Source: Streptomyces ruber (GTDB lineage Bacteria; Actinomycetota; Actinomycetes; Streptomycetales; Streptomycetaceae). From it: DNA of 64,000 nt. The notes beneath the pieces were generated by a model that saw only the letters and a program-made list of their open reading frames with translations, was not told where the DNA came from and did not search any database. The position numbers were made by a program, and so were the translations under genes. Positions 41,567 through 49,555 of this stretch are shown piece after piece; the stretch's first letter is position 1; each line of letters starts with the position of its first letter. Location of the stretch: positions 1 to 64,000 of the forward strand of contig NZ_BMQK01000016.1 in the NCBI RefSeq assembly GCF_014648075.1. The letters run 5' to 3'.

Positions 41567-42792
41567 TGACCGCACCCGCACGTGCACACACGTCCGCCGA
41601 GCTGATCCGCGCCGAGGAACCGGTCCTCGCGCACACCTACCATCCGCTGCCCGTGGTGATCGCGCGGGCCGAGGGCGCCTGGGTGGAGGACGTCGAGGGG
41701 CGCCGCTACCTGGACATGCTGGCGGGCTACTCGGCCCTGAACTTCGGTCACCGGCACCCGGCGCTGATCGAGGCCGCGCACCGCCAGCTGGACCGGCTCA
41801 CCCTCACGTCACGCGCGTTCCACAACGACCGTCTCGCCGGGTTCGCGGAGGGCCTGGCCGCGCTGACGGGCCTGGACATGGTGCTGCCGATGAACACCGG
41901 CGCCGAGGCCGTGGAGAGCGCCGTGAAGGTGGCCCGCAAGTGGGCGTACGAGGTGAAGGGCGTCCCCGACGGCCGGGCGACGGTCGTGGTGGCCGAGAAC
42001 AACTTCCACGGCCGTACGACGACGATCGTCGGCTTCTCCACGGACCCGGTGGCCCGCGGGGGCTTCGGCCCGTTCACGCCGGGCTTCCGCGTCGTCCCGT
42101 ACAACGACCTGGCCGCGCTGGAGCGGGCCGTCGACGACACGACGGCGGCCGTGCTGATCGAGCCGGTGCAGGGCGAGGCGGGCGTGATCGTGCCCGACGA
42201 CGGCTATCTGCGGGGCGTGCGCGAGCTCACCCGCCGGGCCGGCTGCCTGTTCGTCGCGGACGAGATCCAGTCGGGCCTCGGCCGCACCGGCCGCACCCTG
42301 GCCGTCGAGCACGAGGGCGTCCTGCCCGACCTGGTGCTGCTGGGCAAGGCCCTGGGCGGCGGCATCGTCCCGGTGTCGGCGGTGGTGGGGCGCCGGGACG
42401 TGCTGGGGGTGCTGCGGCCGGGCGAGCACGGGTCGACGTTCGGCGGCAACCCGCTGGCCGCGGCGGTCGGGGCGGCGGTCGTGGACCTGCTGGAGACGGG
42501 CGAGTTCCAGCGGCGCGCCACCGAACTGGGCGTCGTCCTGCGCGAGGGCCTCGAGGCGCTGGTGGGCAAGGGTGTCGTGGGCTTCCGGGCGCGCGGGCTG
42601 TGGGCGGGCGTCGACGTGGACCCCGCGCTCGGGACGGGACGCACGATCGGCGAGCGTCTGCTGCACGAGGGTGTCCTGGTGAAGGACACCCATGGCGCCA
42701 CCATCCGGCTGGCCCCGCCGCTCACCGTGACCGCGGACGAACTGGGTGACGCGCTGCAGGCGTTGGGGAAGGTGCTGGGACGGGAGGGCTGA
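41566..42792 (+). CDS. rocD: ornithine--oxo-acid aminotransferase
   Basis: A 408-residue class III PLP aminotransferase that makes glutamate semialdehyde from ornithine. Hallmarks: MNTGAEAVESAVKVARKWAY, IEPVQGEAGVIVPDDGYL, FVADEIQSGLGRTGR with the PLP Asp, and LLLGKALGGGIVPVSAV with the PLP lysine, then GEHGSTFGGNPLAAAVG. AGGAG precedes the ATG that overlaps the stop of the dimethylargininase. Its 3' end overlaps the convergent ROK gene by 71 bp. Confidence 0.94.
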   Translation: MTAPARAHTSAELIRAEEPVLAHTYHPLPVVIARAEGAWVEDVEGRRYLDMLAGYSALNFGHRHPALIEAAHRQLDRLTLTSRAFHNDRLAGFAEGLAALTGLDMVLPMNTGAEAVESAVKVARKWAYEVKGVPDGRATVVVAENNFHGRTTTIVGFSTDPVARGGFGPFTPGFRVVPYNDLAALERAVDDTTAAVLIEPVQGEAGVIVPDDGYLRGVRELTRRAGCLFVADEIQSGLGRTGRTLAVEHEGVLPDLVLLGKALGGGIVPVSAVVGRRDVLGVLRPGEHGSTFGGNPLAAAVGAAVVDLLETGEFQRRATELGVVLREGLEALVGKGVVGFRARGLWAGVDVDPALGTGRTIGERLLHEGVLVKDTHGATIRLAPPLTVTADELGDALQALGKVLGREG

Positions 42793-44533
42793 ACCGGCCG
42801 GGCGACGGCCGGGCCGGCTCGGGGCGGGGGTCCGGCCCCGGGGAGCGGCGCAGTGCGTAGGTCCCGCCCAGCGGAGCGAACTGTTCGATGATGCAGGCCG
42901 CCGCCGCGGCGGCGCTCGCCGCGTCGTCCACCTGCCGGACGATGAACTGGCAGTCGTCGGCCCCGGTGGAGAACGCGTGGTCGTTGACGGTTCGCTCCAC
43001 GGCACGCATGTACAGGCCGGCGGCTCCGGGTTGGGCCGTGTCCGCTCCGTTGCGGAACGAGCGGGGGTCTCCGACGAGGAAGTGCGGGCCGACGAGCACG
43101 ACGGTGGAGGGGTTGAACAGGTTGACGAGGGTGGCGATCCCCCGTCCCAGCGCCTCTCCCGCACGGTCGAACACCGTGTGCAGCACGCCGCCCGGAGCGA
43201 TCGGGTCCGCGTCCTCGGCCGCGGCGTCGGGCCCGCCGTGGAGCCCCTCCTGAGCGAGCGTCCTGGCCAGGGCATATGGGGCTGTCATGCTCTCCAGACA
43301 GCCATGGCTCTGGCAACGGCACTTGACCTGCGCGGTGTCGCTGTCGGCCGCCACGGGAATGTGACCCAGCTCCCCGGCCATGCCGCGAGCCCCGCGGAAC
43401 ACCCGTCCGTTCAGCACGAGCGACGACCCGACGCCTCCGTCGGTGATCAGGACGACGGCCGCGCTCTCGTCGTCGATGCCGCCGAGGAACCGCTCGCGGA
43501 CGGCGAGGGAGTTGGCGTCGTTCTCCAGGACCACGGGCACGTCGACGCGCTGCTGCACCAGGGCGGCGAGCGGGAAGCGGCGCCAGCCCGCGTTCGGCGA
43601 GTTCACGATCGTGCCGCGGTGCACATGTCCGCCGACCGCCATGCCCACCCCGATCAGGTGCTCCCGTTCGGGCAGCAGGGTCTCCCGCAGTTCGTCTATC
43701 AGGTCGAGGACGCTCGCCAGTACGTGGCCCTGGTCGAGGTCGCCCAGCGGTACGCGGACCGGTCCGTGGGAGAGACGGCCGAGCATGTCGGTGACGACGC
43801 CGATCAGCCGGTTCGCGCCGTCCGCGTCGTCGGAGACGACGGTGATGCCGATGGCGCGCTGGTGCAGCACCCCGCTCCGGACGGTGTGCGGCGGGCCGAG
43901 GCGCTCGGACCGAGCCGGCTCGTACGGCCGGCTCTCCCCGGCGGCACCTTCCTTCCGCCGCTCCTCCGGCAGCCGTGTCCCCTTCAGCCGCTCGTCCCGC
44001 AGCCGTGCGTCCGCCGTCCCGTCCTCCTCGATCAGTTCGTCGAGGGTCGGCACGTGCCCGCCGGTCGCGATCTCCCGCTCGCCGCGCTCGATGCTGTGGC
44101 GGATGCGCGAGAGGTTGCGCTCCACGAGCTGCTCCACCCACTGCAGGGTGACGGGGACGAGAAGGGCGACGGCCTCGCCGCCGTGGGTGACCACCAGCGC
44201 CTCACGCGCCGCGGCGGCTTCCTCGATGCGCGCTCCGGACAGCCCCCGGATCGTCACCCGCGTCGGAGCCCGGCGTCCCGCGGGCCGCGGAGCCTCGGCC
44301 ACCAGGTCGTCCAGCGCCACGGAACCGCCGGCCAGGGCGTCCCGTTGTCCTTCTCTGGTGTTCTGCAGGATGCGGGTGAGGTTCTGGTCGACCAGTCGCT
44401 CCACCGTCGCCTGCTTCAGGGGCATCAGGACCCCCGCGAGTACGCGTCCGTTGGTGATGCCCAGCACCTCGCCACACTCGGCGGCGGCTTTGATCACATC
44501 GCCGGACACCTCTCGGATGCCGATGGTCTTCAT
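42722..44533 (-). CDS. Phd-Phd-ROK fusion protein (two antitoxin-like domains plus ROK sugar-kinase fold)
   Basis: A 603-residue protein with an architecture I do not recognise. Residues about 1-65 (KTIGIREVSGDVIKAAAECG, then VLGITNGRVLAGVLMPL) and 98-165 (TRVTIRGLSGARIEEAAAAR, then LVVTHGGEAVALLVPV) are two Phd/YefM-like antitoxin repeats, each followed by a VERNLxRI-type helix. Residues about 230-560 form a ROK fold: VLENDANSLAVRERFLGG, TDGGVGSSLVLNGRVFRGA, and a ROK zinc site CRCQSHGCLE with the conserved His/Cys. It could be a sugar-responsive DNA-binding regulator using antitoxin folds instead of an HTH. The last 24 codons overlap rocD. AGGAGAA precedes the ATG. Confidence 0.85.
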   Translation of the reverse strand: MKTIGIREVSGDVIKAAAECGEVLGITNGRVLAGVLMPLKQATVERLVDQNLTRILQNTREGQRDALAGGSVALDDLVAEAPRPAGRRAPTRVTIRGLSGARIEEAAAAREALVVTHGGEAVALLVPVTLQWVEQLVERNLSRIRHSIERGEREIATGGHVPTLDELIEEDGTADARLRDERLKGTRLPEERRKEGAAGESRPYEPARSERLGPPHTVRSGVLHQRAIGITVVSDDADGANRLIGVVTDMLGRLSHGPVRVPLGDLDQGHVLASVLDLIDELRETLLPEREHLIGVGMAVGGHVHRGTIVNSPNAGWRRFPLAALVQQRVDVPVVLENDANSLAVRERFLGGIDDESAAVVLITDGGVGSSLVLNGRVFRGARGMAGELGHIPVAADSDTAQVKCRCQSHGCLESMTAPYALARTLAQEGLHGGPDAAAEDADPIAPGGVLHTVFDRAGEALGRGIATLVNLFNPSTVVLVGPHFLVGDPRSFRNGADTAQPGAAGLYMRAVERTVNDHAFSTGADDCQFIVRQVDDAASAAAAAACIIEQFAPLGGTYALRRSPGPDPRPEPARPSPGRFSPPVPAPSPTPAARHPVRPRSR

Positions 44534-44626
44534 GGGTTCTCCTGCCCCGGGCCGGGAACGCCGCGCGCGCAATGTGCCCGAGAGCGGCTGTCGTTCGCAC
44601 TACCCAGCGTGTAGCCTCCCAGGAGC

Positions 44627-44645
44627 GTCGTCAACCGTTGACAAC
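44627..44645. promoter_or_regulatory. GTTGTCAAC-type palindrome between the ROK fusion and the membrane gene
   Basis: GTCGTCAAC-C-GTTGACAAC is a 9-1-9 inverted repeat with one mismatch; the inner GTCAAC-C-GTTGAC is perfect. It lies 94 bp upstream of the ROK-fusion start and 35 bp upstream of the membrane-protein start, with a minus-strand TTGACG -35 inside it. It is the best candidate operator for the Phd-Phd-ROK protein. Confidence 0.6.
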
Positions 44646-44679
44646 ATTTTTCCGAAGCCCGCCGCCGAAGGGGGCCACG

Positions 44680-45672
44680 ATGGACACCGAGTCCGCTTCC
44701 GAGGCTCCGGCCCTGAGTTCGGGGTACCTGGCGGCGGTCGAAGCACTGCGCTCCGCCGCCAAGTGGCTGCTCACGGCCTTCGCTGCGATCGGCACGGCGC
44801 TGACGGCGGGACTGCAGCTCACCGGCCTGGGCGAGCTGCCTCCCACCTCGTGGCGCCTGTGGGTGGCGGTCGGCGCCATCGGCACCGCCCTCGCCGCCCT
44901 GGGGTACATGGTGAACAGCGCCAGCGCCGTCCTCACCCAGGACTGGGTGACCCTCAACACCTTCACGGACCGGGACATCGAGTCCCAGTTGCAGGACGTG
45001 CCCGGCCACGCGCGGCGCCGCACGTTCGACCGCGTGGCCGAGCACATCGACGACAACCGGCACGAGCTGTACGGCCATGCGGCCCCGGACCTGCCCACCC
45101 TGCACCGCTGGCTCCGCGAGGCCGACGAGGAGATCCACGCGGCCGACGGCCCGGCGGCCCGGGAGGCGGCCACGCGACGGGCGGCACACCTGCGCGCCGC
45201 GGCCCGGGAAGTGGTCCAGTGCGCCAACTACTACGCGACGCTGGAACGGTTCCGGCGCATGAAGGTCCAGCTGGCCTGGGCGTCCGCCGTGGCGGCCGTC
45301 GCGCTGGGCACCTTCGCCTACGCGTCCACCCCGCCCCGGGCGACGGACGCGTCAGAAAGGCTGGGCCTCACTCGCGGTCAGGATGTCCATGATCATGACG
45401 CCGCGCTCGATGTCGTACTGCTTGGTCTCGAATTCATCCATCTGCCGGAAGACAATCAGGTAACCGATGGAAAGCAGCATGGCGCGAAAACCCTCGGGCG
45501 TCATACGCACTCTCACGACCGGATGCCGGGTTCCATTGCCCAGGGCGGCCTTGAGCGCATCGGCCAGGTCCTGCCGCTCGGCTCTCCCCATTTCCCGCAA
45601 GAACTGCTTGGCCGAGCCGGCCAGTCGTATCTGTTGCTCCATACATCCCCCTACGAGCGCCCCACAGTGTAG
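44680..45672 (+). CDS. membrane protein of unknown function (three TM helices)
   Basis: A 330-codon frame. TM1 WLLTAFAAIGTALTAGLQLT and TM2 LWVAVGAIGTALAALGYMV lie in the first 90 residues; a soluble helical part (DVPGHARRRTFDRVAEHIDD) and a third helix WASAVAAVALGTFAYAS follow near 205-222. From about residue 225 (45352) to the stop, the frame is antisense to the RelE-like gene and its composition is not protein-like (many His, Gln, Gly), so the natural protein probably ended near there and has been extended by the inserted or overlapping gene. GAAGGGGG precedes the ATG. It is not recognised beyond this. Confidence 0.7.
   Translation: MDTESASEAPALSSGYLAAVEALRSAAKWLLTAFAAIGTALTAGLQLTGLGELPPTSWRLWVAVGAIGTALAALGYMVNSASAVLTQDWVTLNTFTDRDIESQLQDVPGHARRRTFDRVAEHIDDNRHELYGHAAPDLPTLHRWLREADEEIHAADGPAAREAATRRAAHLRAAAREVVQCANYYATLERFRRMKVQLAWASAVAAVALGTFAYASTPPRATDASERLGLTRGQDVHDHDAALDVVLLGLEFIHLPEDNQVTDGKQHGAKTLGRHTHSHDRMPGSIAQGGLERIGQVLPLGSPHFPQELLGRAGQSYLLLHTSPYERPTV
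45352..45642 (-). CDS. RelE/ParE-like toxin-fold small protein, solitary
   Basis: A 96-residue protein. An N-terminal helix pair (QIRLAGSAKQFLREMGRAER and RQDLADALKAALG) precedes beta strands VVRVRMTPEGFRAMLLSIGY, LIVFRQMD and GVMIMDIL, the layout of the RelE/ParE barnase-like toxin family; the assignment is by pattern only. AGGGGGA lies five bases before the ATG, and TACACT (45666-45671) is a proper -10, so it has its own promoter. No antitoxin frame precedes it. Codon use is less GC-biased than its neighbours (ATA, TTT, GGA), which suggests horizontal origin. It is antisense to the tail of the membrane gene. Confidence 0.6.
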   Translation of the reverse strand: MEQQIRLAGSAKQFLREMGRAERQDLADALKAALGNGTRHPVVRVRMTPEGFRAMLLSIGYLIVFRQMDEFETKQYDIERGVMIMDILTASEAQPF

Positions 45673-45990
45673 GCCCTGGATCTCCGCGGCCGACAGCCCC
45701 GCGCGACGTCCGGCATTCCGTCCCGCGGCCACCGAATACGACAACTCCGGCGCTTTTGTGCGCAGTTCACCGATCAATTGTTCCGGTGCCCGTCGCGGTG
45801 TTCCTCGAACACCGCCGACGATGCCGCGGATACCGGACCGGTGCCGCGAGGGACTACGGACCAGTACCGCGAGTTCGTCCGGACACGGTTCCTGCCGACC
45901 GCACCCGCACTTACACTGGCACCTCTTCCTACCCGCTGACCTGCTAGAACGCGGCGGTTGAGCCGATCCGCCAGAGTGAGGAGCGACCCC
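45643..45990. promoter_or_regulatory. 348-bp gap: divergent promoters of the RelE-like and acyltransferase genes
   Basis: On the minus strand TACACT (45666-45671) is the -10 of the RelE-like gene. On the plus strand TACACT (45912-45917), with TTCCTG 17 bases upstream, is a -10/-35 candidate for the acyltransferase. I looked for an antitoxin frame on both strands and found none with a start, ribosome site and suitable composition. Confidence 0.5.
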
Positions 45991-46704
45991 TTGTTCTACA
46001 ACCTGCTCAAATACGTGTTCCTCGGGCCGCTGCTGAGACTGGTCTTCCGGCCCCGTATCGAGGGTCTCGAGCACGTACCGGAGTCGGGCCCGGCCATCAT
46101 CGCCGGCAACCACCTCTCGTTCTCGGACCACTTCCTGATGCCCGCGGTGCTGAAGCGGCGCATCACCTTCCTGGCGAAGGCCGAGTACTTCACGGGTCCC
46201 GGGGTCAAGGGCCGTCTGACCGCCGCCTTTTTCCGCAGCGCCGGGCAGATTCCGGTCGACCGCTCCGGCAAGGACGCGGGCCGGGCCGCGATCCGGGAGG
46301 GCCTCGGTGTCCTGCGCCGCGGCGAACTGCTCGGCATCTACCCCGAGGGCACCCGCTCGCACGACGGCCGTCTGTACAAGGGCAAGGTCGGTGTGGCGGT
46401 GATGGCCCTCAAGGGCCAGGTGCCGGTGATCCCCTGCGCGATGATCGGGACCTTCGAGGCGCAGCCGCCCGGCCAGAAGCTCCCGAGCGTCCACCCGGTG
46501 GTCATCCGCTTCGGCAAGCCCCTCGACTTCTCCCGTTACGCGGGCATGGAGGACGAGAAGGCGGTCCTGCGCGCCGTCACCGACGAGATCATGTACGCGA
46601 TCCTCACGCTCTCCGAGCAGGAGTACGTGGACAAGTACGCGGCGGTCGCGAAGGAGGAGGCCGAGAAGCGGGACCGCAGGTTCCCGCGGCTCCCGCTGAG
46701 CTGA
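45991..46704 (+). CDS. 1-acyl-sn-glycerol-3-phosphate acyltransferase (PlsC family)
   Basis: A 237-residue PlsC-type membrane-associated acyltransferase that makes phosphatidic acid. The acyltransferase motif NHLSFSDHF (HX4D), the GQIPVDRSGKDAGRAAIREG segment and YPEGTRSHDGRLYKGKVGVA (motif III, EGTRS) are clear. A TTG start at 45991 is preferred, giving MFYNLLKYVFLGPLLR: GAGGAG lies 7 bases upstream. A longer TTG start at 45958 has no good ribosome site. The Streptomyces genome normally carries several paralogues. Confidence 0.93.
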   Translation: MFYNLLKYVFLGPLLRLVFRPRIEGLEHVPESGPAIIAGNHLSFSDHFLMPAVLKRRITFLAKAEYFTGPGVKGRLTAAFFRSAGQIPVDRSGKDAGRAAIREGLGVLRRGELLGIYPEGTRSHDGRLYKGKVGVAVMALKGQVPVIPCAMIGTFEAQPPGQKLPSVHPVVIRFGKPLDFSRYAGMEDEKAVLRAVTDEIMYAILTLSEQEYVDKYAAVAKEEAEKRDRRFPRLPLS

Positions 46705-46746
46705 GGTCCGGCGGGCGGGCGGATCTGCTGTGGGCAGAAGGGGCTG

Positions 46747-46767
46747 GGGGCCCGGGCTCCCGGCCCC
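46747..46767 (+). terminator. GC hairpin before the epimerase gene
   Basis: GGGGCCCGGG and CCCGGCCCC can pair around a CT loop with one bulged base. It lies 43 bp past the acyltransferase stop and just before the TACGGT -10 of the next gene, so it separates the two transcripts. Confidence 0.45.
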
Positions 46768-46768
46768 T

Positions 46769-46774
46769 TACGGT
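46769..46774 (+). promoter_or_regulatory. -10 element of the leaderless epimerase gene
   Basis: TACGGT fits TAnnnT and is followed by exactly CCCCTC and then ATG 46781. There is no ribosome site in the 40 bases before the start, so transcription probably begins at the ATG. Confidence 0.6.
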
Positions 46775-46780
46775 CCCCTC

Positions 46781-47809
46781 ATGCGACGTGCTGTGGTGAT
46801 CGGAGCGACGGGTCAGATCGGGCACCCGGTGGTGGGGGCCCTCGCCCGGGACGGCTGGGAGGTGACCGCCGCTTCCCGCGGCGGCGGCCGGGAGGAGACG
46901 TGGCCCGACGGGGTGCGGACGGTACGGCTGGACCGGGAGGACGACGCCGCGCTCGCCGCGGTGGTCGGTGACGGCTGTGACCTGGTGGTCGACGTCGTCG
47001 CCCACGGAGCACGGCACGCACGGCAGTTGACCTCTCTCGCCGGGCGCGTCGGCTCGGCGGTGGTGATCTCCAGCGTGTCGGTGTACGAGGACGGCGAGGG
47101 CCGTGGCTTCGACACGCAGGGCGAGCCGGGGGGCTTCCCCGAGTACCCGGTGCCGATCCCGGAGACGCAGGCCACGGTGGCGCCCGGGGAGTCGACGTAC
47201 AGCACGCGCAAGGCGGCCCTGGAACAGGAACTGCTCGCCGCCGGCGACCGGTTGCCGGCCACCCTGCTGCGTGCCGGGGCGGTGTACGGGCCGCGCTGCC
47301 GCACCCCCCGCGAGCTGTACTTCGTCAAGCGGAACCTGGACGGGCGCGGGCGCCGGGTGCTCGCGTACGGCGGGCGGAGCCGTTTCCACCCGGTGAGCGT
47401 GCACACCCTCGCCGAGCTGGTCCGCCTGGCCGCGGCCCGCCCGGGGTCGCGGGTCCTCAACGCCTGTGACGACGCGGCGCCGACCGTCGCGGAGATCGCC
47501 GCCGCGATCGACGCGGTGATGGGCGTACAGCCGGAGACCGTCCTGGTCGACGGACCGCCGCCGGCCCCGTCCGTGGGCGACACCCCGTGGTCCGTGCCCG
47601 CGCCCGTGGTGTGCGACACGTCGGCGGCGCGGCGCGAGCTCGGGCACGCTCCGGTGGCGGGGTACGCCGAGGGGCTCCCGGAGACGGTCGAGTGGATCGA
47701 ACGCCGGCTGGCCGGCCGGGACTGGCGGGAGGCGTACCCCGACATGGTCCGGGCGTACGGCGACCTCTTCGACTACGCGGCGGAGGACGCCTGGCTCGGC
47801 ACGAGGTGA
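46781..47809 (+). CDS. NAD-dependent epimerase/dehydratase family protein
   Basis: A 342-residue extended-SDR protein. RRAVVIGATGQIGHPVVGAL is the cofactor loop (GxxGxxG), VVDVVAHGARHARQLTSLAG the next conserved block, and STYSTRKAALEQEL carries the YxxxK catalytic tyrosine and lysine. The C-terminal half has PVSVHTLAELVRLAAA and the WIERRLAGRDWREAYPDM tail. It resembles nucleoside-sugar epimerases but its substrate is unknown. It is probably translated from a leaderless mRNA. Confidence 0.9.
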   Translation: MRRAVVIGATGQIGHPVVGALARDGWEVTAASRGGGREETWPDGVRTVRLDREDDAALAAVVGDGCDLVVDVVAHGARHARQLTSLAGRVGSAVVISSVSVYEDGEGRGFDTQGEPGGFPEYPVPIPETQATVAPGESTYSTRKAALEQELLAAGDRLPATLLRAGAVYGPRCRTPRELYFVKRNLDGRGRRVLAYGGRSRFHPVSVHTLAELVRLAAARPGSRVLNACDDAAPTVAEIAAAIDAVMGVQPETVLVDGPPPAPSVGDTPWSVPAPVVCDTSAARRELGHAPVAGYAEGLPETVEWIERRLAGRDWREAYPDMVRAYGDLFDYAAEDAWLGTR

Positions 47810-47832
47810 CGCCTCCCGTGCCCCGTGCGTCC

Positions 47833-49437
47833 CTACGGCGTCGGCAGGGCGTGCGGCGCGCAGGTCACGTCGGTGCGGCCGGTCCTGCCGGTGAGCAGGT
47901 AGGTGTCCACCCGGTCGTTGACGCAGGGGTTGGTCAGTCCGGTGACGCCGTGCGAGCCCGCGCCCCTCTCGGTGATCAGGCGGGAGCCCCTGAACCGCTT
48001 GTGCAGTTCGACGGCGCCCCCGTAGGGGGTGGCCGCGTCCCGCTCGGCCTGGACGATCAGCACGGGCGGCAGCCCCTTCCCCGCCGTCACCTCCACCGGT
48101 GTGCGCTGCTTGGCCGGCCAGGTGGCGCACGGCAGGTTCATCCATGCGTTGGCCCAGGTCATGAACGGGTGGTCGCGGTGCAGCCGGGTGTTGTCGCGGT
48201 CCCAGGTCCGCCAGTCCGTCGGCCACTCGGCGTCGGCGCACTCGACGGCGGTGTAGACGGCGTTGCCGTTCTCGGCGGCGGCGTTGCCCGCGGTGTCGGT
48301 GGGGTCGGGGGCGGCGGCGTCGACGAGCGCCCGGGTGTCACCGGCGGCGTACCGGCTCCACACCGTGGCGGTGGGCACCCACGAGGAGTCGTAGTACGGG
48401 GCGCTCTGGAAGAAGGAGATCAGCTCGGCCGGGCCGACCACCCCGCCGAGCGGCGCCTTCTTGGCGGTGGCGCGCAGTTCCTCCCACGCGGCCTGGACCT
48501 CTCCCTGCGTGTCGCCCAGGTGGAAGGCGGCGTCGTTCGCGGCGACCCACGCCGTCCAGTCCTTCCAGCGGCTCTCGAAGGCGACGTCCTGGTCCAGGTT
48601 GGCCCGGTACCAGATCTTCTCGCGCGACGGGTCGACCACGCTGTCGAGGACCATGCGGCGCACGTGTCCCGGGAAGAGCGTGCCGTACACCGCCCCGAGG
48701 TACGTGCCGTAGGAGACACCCAGGTAGTTGAGCTTCTTCTCGCCCAGCGCGGCCCGGATGACGTCGAGGTCGCGGGCGGTGTTCGGGGTCGTCATGTGGG
48801 GCAGCATCCGGCCGCTGCGTTCCGCGCAGCCGTCCGCGTACTCGGCGGCGAGCTTGCGCTGGGCGCGCTTGTCGGCCTCGGAGTCCGGGACGGGGTCCAT
48901 CTTGGGCGCCTTCACGAACTCCTGCGGGTCGACGCAGGAGACGGGGGCCGAGTGGCCGACACCGCGCGGGTCGAAGCCCACGAAGTCGTACGCCCTGGCG
49001 GTCTCGGTCCAGAGCGGGGCCTTGGTGGTGACGCGGCGCGGGAACCGCAGGCCGGAGCCGCCGGGGCCGCCCGGGTTGTAGAGGAGCGCGCCCTGGCGCT
49101 CGGCCTTCGTGCCCGTGCTGCCGATCCGGTCCACGGCGAGCCTGATCTGCTCGCCGTCCGGCCTGGCGTAGTCGAGCGGTACGGTCACCCAGCCGCACCG
49201 GATCGGCTTCTCCAGCCCCCAGTCCTCGGGGCAGTCCCGCCAGTCGACGCCCCGCGCGGCGGCCCGGGCGGCCGCGACGGCGGCGCCGTGCGCTTCCCGG
49301 TCCTTTCCGGTGCGCGCGTCCGCGCCTGCCGGGGACGCCGTCACGACACCGGCCATCAGGGTCGCGGTGACGAGCGCTCCGGCGGACCCGAGCGCCGTGG
49401 CCCGCCGTGTCGGTCGTATGCCTTTCACGTGCCTCAC
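47833..49437 (-). CDS. secreted tripeptidyl aminopeptidase (alpha/beta hydrolase fold)
   Basis: A 534-residue exported serine aminopeptidase like S. lividans Tap. The N-terminus (HVKGIRPTRRATALGSAGAL then VTATLMAGVVTASPAGA) is a signal peptide. The mature enzyme has LLYNPGGPGGSGL (oxyanion loop), YDFVGFDPRGVGHSAPVSC, the nucleophile motif YLGVSYGTYLGAVYG (GxSYG), and LIVQAERDAATPYGGAVELH with the catalytic Asp, followed by GAGSHGVTG with the His. It releases N-terminal tripeptides from secreted proteins. It is convergent with the epimerase gene. Confidence 0.95.
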   Translation of the reverse strand: MRHVKGIRPTRRATALGSAGALVTATLMAGVVTASPAGADARTGKDREAHGAAVAAARAAARGVDWRDCPEDWGLEKPIRCGWVTVPLDYARPDGEQIRLAVDRIGSTGTKAERQGALLYNPGGPGGSGLRFPRRVTTKAPLWTETARAYDFVGFDPRGVGHSAPVSCVDPQEFVKAPKMDPVPDSEADKRAQRKLAAEYADGCAERSGRMLPHMTTPNTARDLDVIRAALGEKKLNYLGVSYGTYLGAVYGTLFPGHVRRMVLDSVVDPSREKIWYRANLDQDVAFESRWKDWTAWVAANDAAFHLGDTQGEVQAAWEELRATAKKAPLGGVVGPAELISFFQSAPYYDSSWVPTATVWSRYAAGDTRALVDAAAPDPTDTAGNAAAENGNAVYTAVECADAEWPTDWRTWDRDNTRLHRDHPFMTWANAWMNLPCATWPAKQRTPVEVTAGKGLPPVLIVQAERDAATPYGGAVELHKRFRGSRLITERGAGSHGVTGLTNPCVNDRVDTYLLTGRTGRTDVTCAPHALPTP

Positions 49438-49555
49438 GTGGGAACTCCCCCGGTCCGGTGTCCTGCGGCGGTCACGGGGATCCTCGTCGCTGCGGCACGG
49501 CCGTGAACAGACGCGGAGGACGTTCTTTACCCACCCGATAACCGGTGCGCGCCGG

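Noticed and set aside
45643..45957. Antitoxin gene partner directly upstream of the RelE-like gene
   Set aside because: No frame on either strand has a start, ribosome site and antitoxin-like sequence; a -10 box for the RelE-like gene lies there instead.
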